A model generated the notes under the pieces. The model ran no database searches. It saw nothing but the letters and a program-made list of their open reading frames with translations, and had not been told where the DNA came from. Source: Eledone cirrhosa (Eukaryota > Mollusca > Cephalopoda > Octopoda > Eledonidae). Taken from it: DNA of 64,000 nt. This document shows positions 47,051 through 58,084 of the stretch, in pieces; the first letter of the stretch is position 1; each line of letters opens with the position of its first letter. The stretch lies in assembly GCA_964016885.1 (NCBI GenBank), contig OZ024746.1:101955711-102019710 (forward strand), read 5' to 3'. Both the position numbers and the translations under genes were made by a program.

Positions 47051-49366
47051 AACTCGACAACAGAGGAGGACTATCCTCAGGAGAAAAATATGGACGCTAA
47101 AGGACCCAGCCAGTAATAAATTTAAAAGCATATTACTTGATGTAAGGAAGAGCAATTAGAGTCCTACAATGTAGAACAGTGGGAATTCCTGAAAGCTAAC
47201 CTGCTGAAGGCGACAGATGAAATCTGTGGCTGGAGCAGACCTATAGGCAGGAGGAGAGTAACGTGGTGGTAGAACAGTAAGGTGGAGGAGTCAAGGCCAA
47301 AAAGCAGGCTTGGAAAGTATGGCGGGATGGGAGAAGACTATGAAGTGGCCAGGAGGGAAGCTAGAAGACAAGTGTACTTCGCAAGAAGGGAAGCAGAGGA
47401 AAGACAGTTCAAGCATGTTCTACAACGCGAGGCAATGTGTCAAGGAAAACCGTGATATTGTTGGGAAGAAGTGTGTCCTGAATGATGATGGTGTACTTGC
47501 CATCACTGACGCTGATAAGAAGGTAGCTTGGAAGTGTCACTACGAAAGGCTACTAAATGAGGAGAATAATTGGGAGAAAGACAGTCTCCCCCACATCGAT
47601 CCAATAGAGGGACCAGCGGTGCAAGTTGAAGGTAGTATAATAAGTAAGGCAATCAAAGATATGAAGACGGGCAAGGCGGCTGGGTCTTCGGAAATAGTTG
47701 CTGAAATGCTGAAAGCATCTGGAACGGTGGGACACACTATCGTCACCCAGATAGTAAACCAAGTCATACAGAATGGGGTTGTACCGAAGGACTGGCGTAG
47801 CAGCATCATCATTAACTGCTACAAGGGTAAAGGAGATAGGGGAAACTATAGAGGCATTAAATTAATTGACACAGGTCATGAAGGTCACAGAAAAAGTAAT
47901 AGCGCAACTAATCAGAGAGCGAATTGATCTAGATGAAATGCAGTTTGGGTTTGTGTCAGGTAAAAATACCACAGACACTCTTTTCATTGTACGACAACTA
48001 CAGGAGAAGTACCTAGCTAAAAGTAAACCCCTATACTTAGCTTTTGTTGACTTGGAGAAAGCCTTTGACAAAGTCCCACGCCCCATTATCTGGTGGGCTC
48101 TCAGAAAACTAGGTGTTGATGAATGGCTTGTATAAAGAAACAGCAAGGTTTAACAACGAATATAGTGAAAAGTTTAGCGTAAAAGTTAGTGTTCATCAGG
48201 GCTCTGTCCTTAGCCCCCTCCTATTTATCGCCCTACAAGCTATAACGGAGGAGTTCAAGACCCACTGATGATCTAATGCTTATAGCTGAATCAATGGTTG
48301 AACTAGAGAAGAAATTCCAAACATGGAAGTATGGCCTAGAATCAAAAGGCCTTAAAATTAACCTGTATAAGACTAAAGTTCTAGTTTGTAGGAAGGAAAA
48401 TAGGGCACCGGTCCCATCTGGGAAATGGCCATGCTCAGTGTGTAGGAAAGGAGTAGGCAGAAACTCCATTTTATGTCCCAAATGCAAAGTATGGGTGCAT
48501 AAAAGATGTAGTGGGATCACATGTAAGCTAACTAAGAATATAGATTTTATATGTGGCCGGTGCTCAGGTGCAACAAGTAGCAGCAAGTGCCCACAGAATA
48601 CTAGCTTATTCCATTGCACAGATGGTTCTATAGAAATAGTGGACACCTTCCGTTACCTGGGTGACAAAATCAGCAGTGGTGGAGGGTGCTCTGAAAGTAC
48701 AGTAGCCAGAGTCAGAACGGGATGGAAAAAGTTCAGAGAGCTTATACCAAAGGTTTCTCTCTAAAAATGAAAGGCAGACTGTAGGGTGCCTGCATACGAA
48801 CAGCAATGTTACATGGCAGTGAGACTTAGGCATTGTGTGCAGAGGACCTGCGCAGGCTGGAGAGGAACGAAGCTTGCATGCTCCGTTGGATGTGTAATAG
48901 TAATATACGTGAACGGCAAAGCATAAATGAACTAAGTGAGAAATTAGGAATAAGAGGGATCAGATGCTGTTTACTCGAGAGAAGACTACGTTGGTATGGT
49001 CACGTGATGCACATGAAAGACGACAGCTGTATAAAAAAAGTGCAGGGCGATCAAAATAGATGGTAGCCACGGAGTAGGCAGACCCAGAAAAACCTGGGAC
49101 GACTTAATAAATTCTGACCTCACACACACCTCTCCAAGACAATGTCACTGGAGCAAGATCTTTGGCGCTACGCAGTAATACAGAAGATCCACCTTGCCTA
49201 AGTGCAAAGCGAAACCTACAGTCAGTAGGCACCTCTTATCAAAATATACCCCTGTCCCACTACCCTCACCCCATCCACACCACCCCTCTCGATGTAAAGT
49301 TATGTTGGTACCACAACATCCAGTCCTAAATAAATGAGGTTGTGTAGGTGTCACGACAAAAACTTT
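47051..49366 (+). pseudogene. PHD-finger RTE-like LINE, truncated and decayed
   Basis: A 5'-truncated relative of the LINE at 52.2 kb. It begins in the linker after the endonuclease ('RRKIWTLKDP', 47,083). The RT follows: 'GKAAGSSEIVAEMLKASG' (47,668-47,720), a frame change near 47,870, 'MQFGFVSGKNTTDTLF' (47,938) and 'LAFVDLEKAFDKVPR' (48,040). Near 48,265 a deletion removes the residues before the catalytic DD, leaving 'DDLMLIAES'. The PHD-like finger is intact at about 48,430-48,565: CSVC, CPKC, H, C, CGRC. A last frame change near 48,760 leads to the C-terminus with 'LRWYGHVMHMKDD' (48,986). A 3' UTR like that at 45.23 kb follows from 49,201 to 49,366, where it is cut off. Confidence 0.85.
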
Positions 49367-49427
49367 GGTACGCTTTCATCAGATAAAGTACAAAGTTTGT
49401 TTTATAACTATTGGACATGACCAAGGA

Positions 49428-49634
49428 TAATATACCATATATATATATATATATATACCAAATATATATACCATATATACACCATATATTACCGTATATA
49501 TATATATACCATATATACACCATATATATACCATATATATACCAAATATATACTATATACACACCATATATATACACAGTATATATACACCATATACACA
49601 TACCATATATACACCCTATATATACACCATATAC
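49428..49634. repeat. TATACCATATA microsatellite
   Basis: An imperfect run of 'atataccatatatatacacc' type units about 200 bp long. It gives open frames on both strands made of Ile, Tyr and Pro, which are artefacts. Related short runs flank the SINE at 46.63 kb. Confidence 0.9.
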
Positions 49635-49826
49635 AAGACATGTACTGCAGTTGTAATCTAGTAAATTTCTAATTTTAAAGAATGACACCATTTTTTTGTC
49701 CCAGAATCAGAATCTGTGGGACAAAGGTGACATATTGACAAGAACAAATAAAAAGCTAGGTGGCTTTTTTAAAAGACAAATAAGTGTCCTGATTTTTATT
49801 GTTACCAGAATGATAAAAGTAAGTTG

Positions 49827-49999
49827 ATTCTGGTGGTATTTAAACTTAATATTACAAGAATTTAACCCATTCTGGTGGTATTTAAACTTAATATTACAAG
49901 TATTTAACCCATTCTGGTGGTATTTAAACTTAATATTACAAGTATTTAACCCATTCTGGTGGTATTTTAACTTAATATTATAAACATTTAACCCATTCT
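49827..49999. repeat. 42-bp tandem repeat, about four copies
   Basis: 'attctggtggtatttaaact' begins at 49,827, 49,869, 49,911 and 49,953, and a partial 'attctc' at 49,995, with an exact 42-bp period. The units differ by one or two bases. The flanks (49,635-49,826 and 50,000-50,149) are plain AT-rich DNA. Confidence 0.9.
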
Positions 50000-50149
50000 C
50001 TTGATCCTGTCACTCATCTTCTCCTAATATTATTTACAAAGATTCTAAACAAATCTCCGATATGCCCACAAATATTCAGATGATTTATTTGATCTAATTT
50101 GATGAAAAATAAAATCTTTTAAAACACATTTTTCTTTCTTGCTCATACA

Positions 50150-51148
50150 GAAATGTTTCTGGCTTGGTTTCTATGCCTGAATGCCCTTCCTAACACCAAC
50201 AACATTTACAGTGTGTACTGGGTGCCTACATTTCACCTACTTGACCACTTTACAGTGTGGACTGGGGCAAGTGTGTAAAGGCATGGGAGAAGGGTGGTGT
50301 GATCAGATGTGAGTGGGGTGTTAGGGCATGGGAGGTGTATAAAAGTGGGAAGGAGGATAGTGGTTAAGAGGTGCCTACTAGATGTATGTTTCAACCTGTG
50401 CACATAGGAAGGTGGGTCTTCTGTATTATTGTATAGCACCAGAGATCTCGATCCTGTGTCATTGCCTTTGAGAGGTGCAATTGTGCAAGGTCAGCTTTTA
50501 TCACCTCATCCCAAGTCTTCCTCGGTCTTCCTACTCCATAGCTTCTATCAACTTTGATCGCCCTGCACCTTCATACTCATCACATGTCCATACCAGTATA
50601 ATCTCATCTCTAGCATACCCCTCTTATACCCAGTTTCTCTCTCTCAGTTCATTTATGCTTTGCTGTTCATGTATATTACTATTACACATCCATCGGAGCA
50701 TGCATGCTTCATTTCTTTCAAATCTTCGAAGGTCTTCTGCTCACAGTGCACAGGTCTCACTACCATGTAGCATTGCTGTTTGTATGGACGCATCATACAG
50801 TCTGCCTTTCATTTTGAAGGAAAAGCCTTTTGTAGCCAGCAGCGGTAGTAGCTCCCAGAACTTCTTCCATCCCGTTCTGGCTACAGTACTTTTGGAACAC
50901 CCTCCTCCACTGCTGATTTGGTCACCCTGGTAACGGAAACTGTCAACTATTTCTACTGAGCTGTCTGGGCATTTCAAGGAGCTAGTGTCCTGTGAGCTCT
51001 TGCTATTTACTGCTCCTGAGCATCGGCCGCATGTAAAATATATGTTCCTTGATAGCCTGCCTGTGATCCCACTATGTACCTTGCATTTGGGACATAGGTT
51101 GGAATTTCTACCTACTCCTTTCCTACACACTGAGCAAGGCCATTTCAT
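50150..51148 (-). pseudogene. PHD-finger RTE-like LINE, 5'-truncated, minus strand
   Basis: On the minus strand it starts inside the element with 'KWPCSVCRKGVGRNSNLCPK' (about 51,148-51,090). The finger has lost its middle: the 'WVHKRC' segment is shortened to 'VHSG', removing a zinc ligand. Then come 'VEIVDSFRYQGDQISSGGGC', 'GRLYDASIQTAMLHGSETCA' and, after several stops, 'WDEVIKADLAQLHLSKAM' (about 50,510-50,455). The 3' UTR includes 'gttggtgttaggaagggcat' (about 50,185-50,205). It has the same family and order as 52.2-55.6 kb. Confidence 0.8.
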
Positions 51149-51270
51149 CATCATCATCATCATCACCGTTTTACGTCCATTCTTCCACGCTAGCATGGGT
51201 TAGACGGGTTGTCCTGTCGTGGGCAGTGTCTGGTCGGCTGACCATGCCTTGCTCATACAGGAACTGATTT
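51149..51270 (-). mobile_element. LINE/SINE 3' tail stub, minus strand
   Basis: About 120 bp, in reverse complement ending '...gacgtaaaacggtgatgatg'. It is nearly identical to the stub at 55,757 and to the last part of the LINE at 55,634. It is a strongly 5'-truncated insertion, joined to the truncated LINE on its left. Confidence 0.75.
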
Positions 51271-51274
51271 GGTG

Positions 51275-51527
51275 TGCAGGAGAGAAGACTGCATTGGTTT
51301 GGACAATGATCATTGGGTGAAGAAGAGCCAGGAAATACCAGTGGAAGGAAGTTGCAATAGAGGATGACCAAGAAAGACCTGGACAAAGGTTGTAAGACCT
51401 GACCTCAAAACACTGAAACTCACAGAGGCGATGACAAAGGATTATGATGTGTGGAGAGATGCCGTGCTGAGAAGGACTTGTCTAACCTGTGCATGGAAAA
51501 GTGGATGTAAAAATGACGATGATGATA
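51275..51527 (+). pseudogene. RTE-like LINE C-terminal fragment with GAT tail
   Basis: 'RRLHWFGQ' (51,281) is the conserved 'R-LRW-GH' start of the C-terminal segment; 'KKDLDKG' and 'VERCRAEKDL' follow in shifted frames. It ends 'ggatgtaaaaatgacgatga' before a TA microsatellite. It is a third sequence variant, distinct from the PHD-finger LINE in the coding part. Confidence 0.6.
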
Positions 51528-51981
51528 TATACATACATATACATATATATAAATATATATGTATATATATATATACACACACATATAGTATTAACTTGGA
51601 TATTTACCATGCGACCCTCAGTTCCTACCCCCCCCCCCCCTCTATGCACTTTAAGGCTTACTACCCTGTCTTTAACCTAATTCATTCAATCTGAAAATAT
51701 TGAAGAGATAAGACACTTTCCCATTCTTCTCTGCTAAAATGTATCACTAGAGCTGATTCCAATTTTTCCAGCCATCCATCTAATCTACGAAGGTATTTTA
51801 GCCTACATATTGTCGTTAATATTATGATGTTCCCTGCTGTATTAGCGTTAAATTTTCCCTGCTGTATTAGCGATAAATTTTCGAGGGTTTCTCTTAGTAG
51901 TTTTTTTCATGACGTTATTATTGTTAATTTTACTGATGTAGTATTAACTTGGATATTTACCATGCGACCCTCAGTTCCTAC
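51528..51981. repeat. Microsatellite, 43-bp direct repeats and 25-bp duplication
   Basis: A TA/CA microsatellite (51,528-51,585) is followed by a 43-bp sequence starting tagtattaacttggatattt at 51,586-51,628. It recurs at 51,939-51,981 (offset 353 bp), each time followed by a C run. Between them a 25-bp unit starting ccctgctgtattagcg is duplicated at about 51,832-51,881. The second 43-bp copy may mark the 5' end of the LINE that follows. Confidence 0.75.
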
Positions 51982-54900
51982 CTCACAAATTCCCCCCCCC
52001 CACCCCCACACACCACCATAGTCTATTCGACCAATCAAACCTAGCATGCCATTTCCACTGCTGCTGCTACTACCTGCCTAACTAACTCTCTCCTCCTCTG
52101 GCGCATCCCAACACACCCTGCCATTACCCCACCACCACTGTTCTTCTAGCCCTCAATTTTCCCACCGTTATGGATGGATGAGCTGGGAATACACGAGCAA
52201 CTCTGAATCAATAGATGAAATATGAATCTGCGAGCTACCAAGCACCCACGTGAAGCGCCAACCCAGAGACCCTCCCCTACGAGTGTCGACAAATGCCCAA
52301 AACTCCGAGTTGGTACCATCAATGTAGGCTCAATGAAAGGAAGAGCAGGAGAAATCGTAGAAATGCTAGAGCGAAAGGAAGTTGATGTATGCTGTGTGCA
52401 AGAGACTAGATGGAGAGGAGGGTCTGCTAGAGTCCTTGTAGGAAAAAGCCAGTGCTACAAATTTTTCTGGGTGGGAAATGACGATGGGATGGGTGGTGTA
52501 GGTATACTATTAGCTGACAAGTGGGTAGATAAAGTAATCTCAGTGTACAGGGTAAATGCAAGAATCATTAAACTCAGACTAGTCCTGAATAAGACAATTA
52601 CCACAATAATATCAGCTTACGCACCCCAATCGGGGCTGCCAGACGAACTTAAGGATAGGTTTTACGAGTCCCTAATACACACTACTGCTCTAACAGACGA
52701 CAAGGACTTCCTAATCATTGCAGGAGATTTTAACGGACATGTAGGTAAACACTGCGACGGCTTCAATAGAGTACATGGAGGCCATGGAGTTGGCACAAGG
52801 AATGAGGAAGGATTCAGACTTCTAGAATTCTGCGACGCCAATGACATGTCGATTTGTAACACAAACTTTAAAAAACCCGACAACCACCTGATCACCTATA
52901 GATCAGGGGAGCACTCTAGTCAGTTAGATTTTATCCTCATCAGAGGACGTGACAGATGGACGGTCGTAAACACAAAAGCCTTCCCTAGTGAGGAATGTAC
53001 ATCCCAACATAGCTTAGTTGTCAGCGACCTCACGGTCAGAACTAGACGAGCCCTGAAACAGAGGCCAACCTGGAGAAGAAAGATCTGGAAGCTGAAAGTC
53101 CCCTCAACCAGTAACAGATTTAAAGATATTTTACTCAACGCCTACGACAGTAAAGAAGAACAGATAGAGACATTTAACGTAGAAGAGAACTGGGAGTTCC
53201 TAAAAAATAACTTACTAGAGGCGACGGATGAGGTTTGTGGCTGGAGTAAGACCTCAAGCAGGAGGAGAGTGACTTGGTGGTGGAACAATAAGGTAGATGA
53301 AGCAGTCAAGGCCAAGAGACAGGCATGAAAAGAATGGAAGAACGAGGGGAGCAGGGTACATTACATAGAGACCAAGAGGGAAGCTAGGCGACAAGTATAC
53401 TTAGCTAGGAGGGAAGCAGAGGATAGAAAATTCAAGCATGTTTTACAACGTGAGGACCAGAAACAGGAGGTATTCAAGATTGCGAGGCAGTGTGTCAGAC
53501 ATAGTTGTGATGTCATTGGAGAGAAGTGTATCCGGAATGATAAAGGTGAGCTTGCCCTCACAAGTGCTGAGAAGAAAGATGCATGGAAGAGTCATTATGA
53601 TAGATTACTAAATGAGGAGAATGCATGGGAAGAAGAGACCCTACCCCACGTAGACCCTATAGAGGGACCAGCAGTACAAGTCAGCGGCAGCGTAGTAAGT
53701 AAGGCAATCAGAGATATGAAGATAGGGAAGGCAACCGGTCCATCGGGTATAGCTGCCGAGATGCTGAAGGCATCTGGGTCTGTAGGTCACACTATAACCA
53801 CACGTATCGTTAACCAGGTAATACTAGAGGGGGCCATACCAAAAGATTGGTGCAGTAGCATCATTGTCAACTGCTACAAAGGTAAAGGCGATGCACTAGA
53901 TAGAGGAAACTATAGAGGTATAAAGTTGATGGACCAGGTCATGAAAGTAACAGAAAGAGTTATAGCACAGCTGATTAGGGACCGGGTGAATATAGACGAG
54001 ATGCAATTTGGGTTTGTACCAGGGAAAGGCACCACTGATGCCCTCTTCCTTGTGAGGCAATTACAGGAAAAGTACCTAGCTAAAAGTAAGCCACTCTACT
54101 TGGCATTTGTCGACCTTGAGAAAGCCTTTGACAGAGTTCCACGTGCAGTAATCTGGTGGGCTCTTAGAAAACTAGGAGTAGATGAATGGCTTGTGAAAGC
54201 GGTACAAGCCATGTATAGGGGAGCAGTCAGCAAAGTTAGGATTGGCAATGAGTATAGCGAGGAATTTAGCGTACAGGTTGGGGTCCACCAGGGCTCTGTT
54301 CTTAGCCCTCTCCTGTTCATCATAGTCCTGCAGGCAATAACGGAGGAGTTTAAGACCGGATGCCCATGGGAACTCCTGTATGCTGATGACCTCGCACTCA
54401 TAGCTGAATCTATGGTAGAACTAGAGAATAAATTCCAAACCTGGAAGCAGGGACTAGAGAGAAAGGGCCTCAAAGTCAACATGACAAAGACTAAGGTCCT
54501 TATAAGTAGACGAGAAAACAGAACCCAGATCCCCTCAGGGAAATGGCCTTGCTCAGTATGTAGGAAAGGTGTAGGTAGGAACTCCTTTCTCTGCCCCAAA
54601 TGCAAACAATGGGTACACAAGAGATGTAGCGGGATCTCAGGAAGCTTAATTAAGAATGTAGGATTCACATGCAGCAGCTGTGCTGAAACAGCAAGCAAAC
54701 AGCCACAGGAAACAAGTACCACCAATCTCTGGGAGGGCCCTGTAGAAACAGTAGACAGCTTCTGCTACCTAGGTGACCGAATTAGCAACGGAGGTGGGTG
54801 CTCAGAAAGTACAATAACTAGGGTAAGAACGGGATGGAAGAAGTTTAGGGAACTACTACCACTGCTAGCTGCAAAAGGCTTCTCCCTCAGAATGAAAGGC

Positions 54901-55634
54901 AGACTGTATGATGCGTGTATCCGAACAGCGATGTTGCATGGTAGTGAGACCTGGGCGCTGAAGGTGGAAGACTTACGTAGATTAGAGAGAAACGAAGCCT
55001 GCATGCTCCGATGGATGTGTAACAGTAATATACGTGAACGACAAAGCATAAAGGAATTGAGAGAGAGACTGAGCATAAGAGGAATCAAATGCTGCGTGCA
55101 GGAGAGGCGGTTACGCTGGTATGGACATGTGATGCGTATGAAGGATGACAGCTGCATAAAAAGGTGCAGAGCACTAGAAGTTGATGGAAACCGCGGAGTG
55201 GGGAGACCCAAGATGACTTGGGATGAGGTGATAAAAGCCGACCTTACCCAACTACACCTCTCAAAGTCAATGACACACGACCGTGACTTCTGGCGTCACG
55301 CAGTAATACAGGGTACCCGACCTCCCATGGGTACATGCTGAAGCATATAAACAATATGCCCCCCACCCCACCGCAAGGTGGTCGTGGAGGTGCCACGGCA
55401 AAAAAGCACCCAGCCCACACTGTAAAGTGGACGTGTAGGCGCCACGAAAAAGCACCCAGCACTCACTGTAAATGAGGTTGGTGTTAGGAAGGGCATCCAG
55501 CTGTAGAAATCAAGCCAGATCAGTTCCTGTATGAGCAAGGCATGGTCAGCCGACCAGACACTGCCCACAACAGGACAACCCGTCTAACCCATGCTAGCGT
55601 GGAAGAACGGACGTAAAACGGTGATGATGATATA
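51939..55634 (+). mobile_element. Nearly full-length PHD-finger RTE-like LINE
   Basis: Element limits: the probable 5' UTR (51,939-52,221) is C/T-rich, followed by one long reading frame (52,222-55,341, see separate entry), then a 3' UTR. The 3' UTR contains 'aaaaaagcacccagcccaca', 'ggtgttaggaagggcatcca' and ends 'gacgtaaaacggtgatgatg' at about 55,630, with a GAT-type tail instead of poly(A), as usual in the RTE clade. The 5' end is inferred. No clear target-site duplication was found. Confidence 0.75.
52222..55341 (+). pseudogene. LINE polyprotein: APE endonuclease, reverse transcriptase, PHD-like finger; one in-frame TGA
   Basis: One frame of 1,039 codons, interrupted only by TGA at 53,326-53,328 (codon 369). 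Residues about 30-275 are an AP endonuclease: QETRW (60-64), GDFNGHVG (168-175, with D169), SQLDF (233-237) and the terminal H263 in 'QHSLVVSD'. Residues about 495-760 are the RT: 'GKATGPSGIAAEMLKASG', 'MQFGFVPGKGTTDALFLVRQ', 'LAFVDLEKAFDRVP', 'GVHQGSVLSPLL' and catalytic YADD at 720-723. A Cys4-His-Cys3 finger, CSVC...CPKC...H..C...CSSC, spans 777-820. The C-terminal 'LRWYGHVMRMKDD' region follows. There is no RNase H. Order and length fit the RTE-like non-LTR group. At the TGA the related copy at 47.3 kb has TGG (Trp), so a single G-to-A change explains the break. The protein would act on genomic DNA and its own RNA in the nucleus. Confidence 0.9.
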
Positions 55635-55756
55635 CACACAAAGTAATATAATTGTCTTGGATTTGAAAAAGGTTTTTCAGCATTGTCACAACCACCTCTT
55701 TTCTCTCTCTCTGTTACACACTCATACCATCCTCTTTCCAACATGACCAATCATCA

Positions 55757-55876
55757 TCATCATCATCATCACCGTTTTACGTCCGTTCTTCCACGCTAGC
55801 ATGGGTTAGACGGGTTGTCCTGTTGTGGGCAGTGTCTGGTCAGCTGACCATGCCTTGCTCATACAGGAACTGGTTT
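55757..55876 (-). mobile_element. LINE/SINE 3' tail stub, minus strand
   Basis: Starts with (ATC)n and 'accgttttacgtccgttctt', the reverse complement of the LINE 3' end at 55,600-55,634, and stops after 'catacaggaactgg'. It lies about 120 bp from the end of the LINE, in the opposite orientation. Confidence 0.8.
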
Positions 55877-56284
55877 TACATAAAATATAGAAGAGCTTTA
55901 ATCTAATAGATCATTGTAGATTTGCTATGTATGTTGTACTCTAGTTTACTTTTAAATCTATGAAAGTCTTTATAATCACACAACAATTTGCAATATGTTG
56001 AATTTGTTTTCATGTCTCTTCTCTTCCAACAGAATATCAAAAGAAGTTCAAAATTTGGTGTCATTGCAAAGAGTGTGAAAATCAAGGATTATTTATTGGT
56101 TTGGTTTCGCTCTCCATCCATTAAAAACATTAAAACTTTTTATTACAACTGAAATATCTAATAAATTTATTATTTTCTAACCTTGTATTGTTTAAGGTCT
56201 TTTATTTATTTCTCATATATTCAACAGGTGGTCTGCTAGTAAATTATATTTTTCTTTACCTTCTTCTTTGCCCACTTATTCCTG
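55877..56284. other. Gene-free AT-rich stretch
   Basis: No gene, RNA or repeat could be supported. Open frames here lack recognisable domains. Confidence 0.5.
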
Positions 56285-56575
56285 AGAGGGTTGTGGGGGA
56301 AGAGTCCTCAAATACTTCTTCCAGTGGGTCCTGTCAGAAGCAACTGTTTCCAACTGATCAGGCTGGATTCCAAATGTGACCAGCCAAGCTCATGGATGTT
56401 ATCCACCCATCTTGCTCTAGGTCTACCCATGGGTCTCCTACTGGTTGGTTTTGCCTGTAAAATCTGCCCAGAGATTCTTTCCAGAGACATTCTAACCACA
56501 TGTCCATAGTATCAGAGCTGTGATCACTCAATTCGGAGAAGTAGGTGTTTTACCTGGAGTGATTCTCTGATCTCC
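56285..56575 (-). pseudogene. RTE-like LINE C-terminal fragment, minus strand
   Basis: The minus-strand peptide contains 'HVVRMSLERISGQILQAKP', 'RRPMGRPRARWVDNI' and 'LGWSHLESSLISW', preceded by 'LRIE*SQLWYYGH' with one stop. It matches the family of the degenerate LINE at 42.96-44.64 kb. Only the tail of the coding region remains. Confidence 0.7.
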
Positions 56576-56659
56576 AGTGTTTAAAAAGAATTCACAATAC
56601 AAAGATAGGAAACTCTCTAGAAAGATATTGTAATCAGTCTAAAGTCTGTCTTGAACACA

Positions 56660-56930
56660 GAGGTTCATCAGGCTGGTGCTGATTCCAGTTTCCATGGTAT
56701 GAAATGACAAGAGTACAAGGCTTCCCCTGGACAGGATGCCAGTCCATCACGAGGTTAAACCCCCAGCTTCTACTGGTTCTCATTTTCAGCTGAATATACT
56801 GGAGCAATATGAAATGAAGTGTTTTGCTCAAGAACACAACACACAATCCAATCTAGGAATCAAACCCACGACATTATAATCATAAGTCCAACACACTTAC
56901 CACTAGGCTACACACCTCCACAGCTATACT
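56660..56930 (-). mobile_element. SINE (family B-like), minus strand
   Basis: On the minus strand it starts 'ggaggtgtgtagcctagtgg' with a box B-like 'gtttgattcctag', then 'gagcaaaacacttcatttca', 'ccagtatattcagctgaaaa' and 'gggtttaacctcgtgatgga'. The head is shared with family B but the distal part is different, so it may be a separate subfamily. Box B has two substitutions. Confidence 0.65.
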
Positions 56931-57034
56931 TAGAGATAGGATTTAATAAATGGTTCTTTTTCAGAAAGGAGTAAAATTACCATTTACTTATAATATTTAA
57001 ATGAAACAAAAAAAAGGAAAGGGAAAGAAGAGAA

Positions 57035-57310
57035 TGAACGCTTGTCCGGGTTGAGAGGCCAGTGCTTCAGGTGTCAGGGTCTCCACATGGCAAGGAACTG
57101 AAGCCTGAAATAATTTGCTACTGATGTAAGCGGGCAGGCCACATCACCAATAATTGTGACCAGGGAAACGGTCAAAGAGGAGGTACTGTGCTGGTAGCTA
57201 CCCCCGGAAGCATGTAGAGGTACTCTTGCAGTTGTGGGGGTGGGGATATCATGGGCTGTTGTGGACATTGGTTGCACAACGGCATTAGTGACCCTAGAGG
57301 GGGATGAGTA
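57035..57310 (+). pseudogene. LTR-retrotransposon gag zinc knuckles and protease scrap
   Basis: Read across frames it gives 'CFRCQGLHMARNC', then 'CYRCKRAGHITNNC', two CX2CX4HX4C knuckles of a nucleocapsid-type gag, with frame changes. It is followed by 'AVVDIGCTTALV', a retropepsin active-site region in which the usual D-S/T-G has become D-I-G. It may belong to the same family as the pol at 37.2-39.6 kb, 18 kb away and on the opposite strand, so it is a separate insertion. The catalytic triplet change makes it inactive. Confidence 0.65.
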
Positions 57311-57316
57311 GTGTGA

Positions 57317-57420
57317 GGGCAGTCAATGGTAGGGAGATGCAGAGGTAGAAGTAAGGGCAGTCAATGGCAGGGAGATGCAGAGGTAGGAGTAAGGGCAGTC
57401 AATAGCAGGGAGATGGAGAT
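57317..57420. repeat. 38-bp tandem repeat, about 2.7 copies
   Basis: 'gggcagtcaatgg' starts at 57,317, 57,355 and 57,393, an exact 38-bp period. It directly follows the protease scrap. Purine-rich on the plus strand. Confidence 0.85.
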
Positions 57421-57604
57421 GGTGGTACAAGAAATGAAAATAAGGCTGTGTCATATGACGGATGGGATTAATGTGACTCAACCTCCATCTCATCCCCTCG
57501 GGGTTTCCACCTCCACTTCCACTACACGACCTACTCATACCCTTCCATTGATCCCATCCTCACCCAATCTTCTTGCCTTCTCATGCGTGCCTCACTCCAC
57601 TCCA

Positions 57605-57910
57605 TCCCCTTGCGTAAAACAACTGCCTGGGCTCCAGAATTGTCTACAGATGCACCCTTCATGTTGAGGACAACAAAAAATATATCTACATAGGATCAAC
57701 TGGAAAGGATTTTAAATCCTGATTCTATAATCATGCCAGCACCTTAAAACATTGGCACAAAATATCACAAACCAGCCTGTTGGAGCAGATCTGGCAGCTA
57801 AAAAATCAAAATCATCAGCTTCAGAATGGAATGGGCTGTCCTTAAATGTACATCTCCATATAGTCTGGGAGGTAGGCAGTGCCAGTTGTACCTCTCAGAA
57901 TCTGCAGAAA
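57605..57910 (+). pseudogene. Penelope-like element GIY-YIG endonuclease fragment
   Basis: Across frames: 'NCLGSRIVYRCTLHVEDNK' (about 57,620-57,676), 'YIYIGSTGKDFKS' with a stop, 'FYNHASTLKHW', 'SLLEQIWQLKNQ' and 'VPLRICRN'. This follows the GIY-YIG nuclease of Penelope-like retroelements: IVY (first motif), YIG (second), then the 'F..R..NH..S' helix and 'L...IW.LK'. Stops and frameshifts abolish function. The RT part is absent. Confidence 0.65.
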
Positions 57911-58084
57911 CCATCAACTAGAGGTCCGCGGTTGTGATGGACTGCTTGCACCAAAACACACACCTGTCCACCAAGTACACAGACGCGTGAACCCCCTAAC
58001 TAAAGCATCTAACACATGGCCATATCAGGACTACACCATACAACCAAGTAGAAGGAACCTTCTAAATATATGTATTTATGTATC

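Noticed and set aside
49411..49691. Open frames rich in Ile, Tyr and Pro
   Set aside because: They are translations of a TATACC microsatellite.
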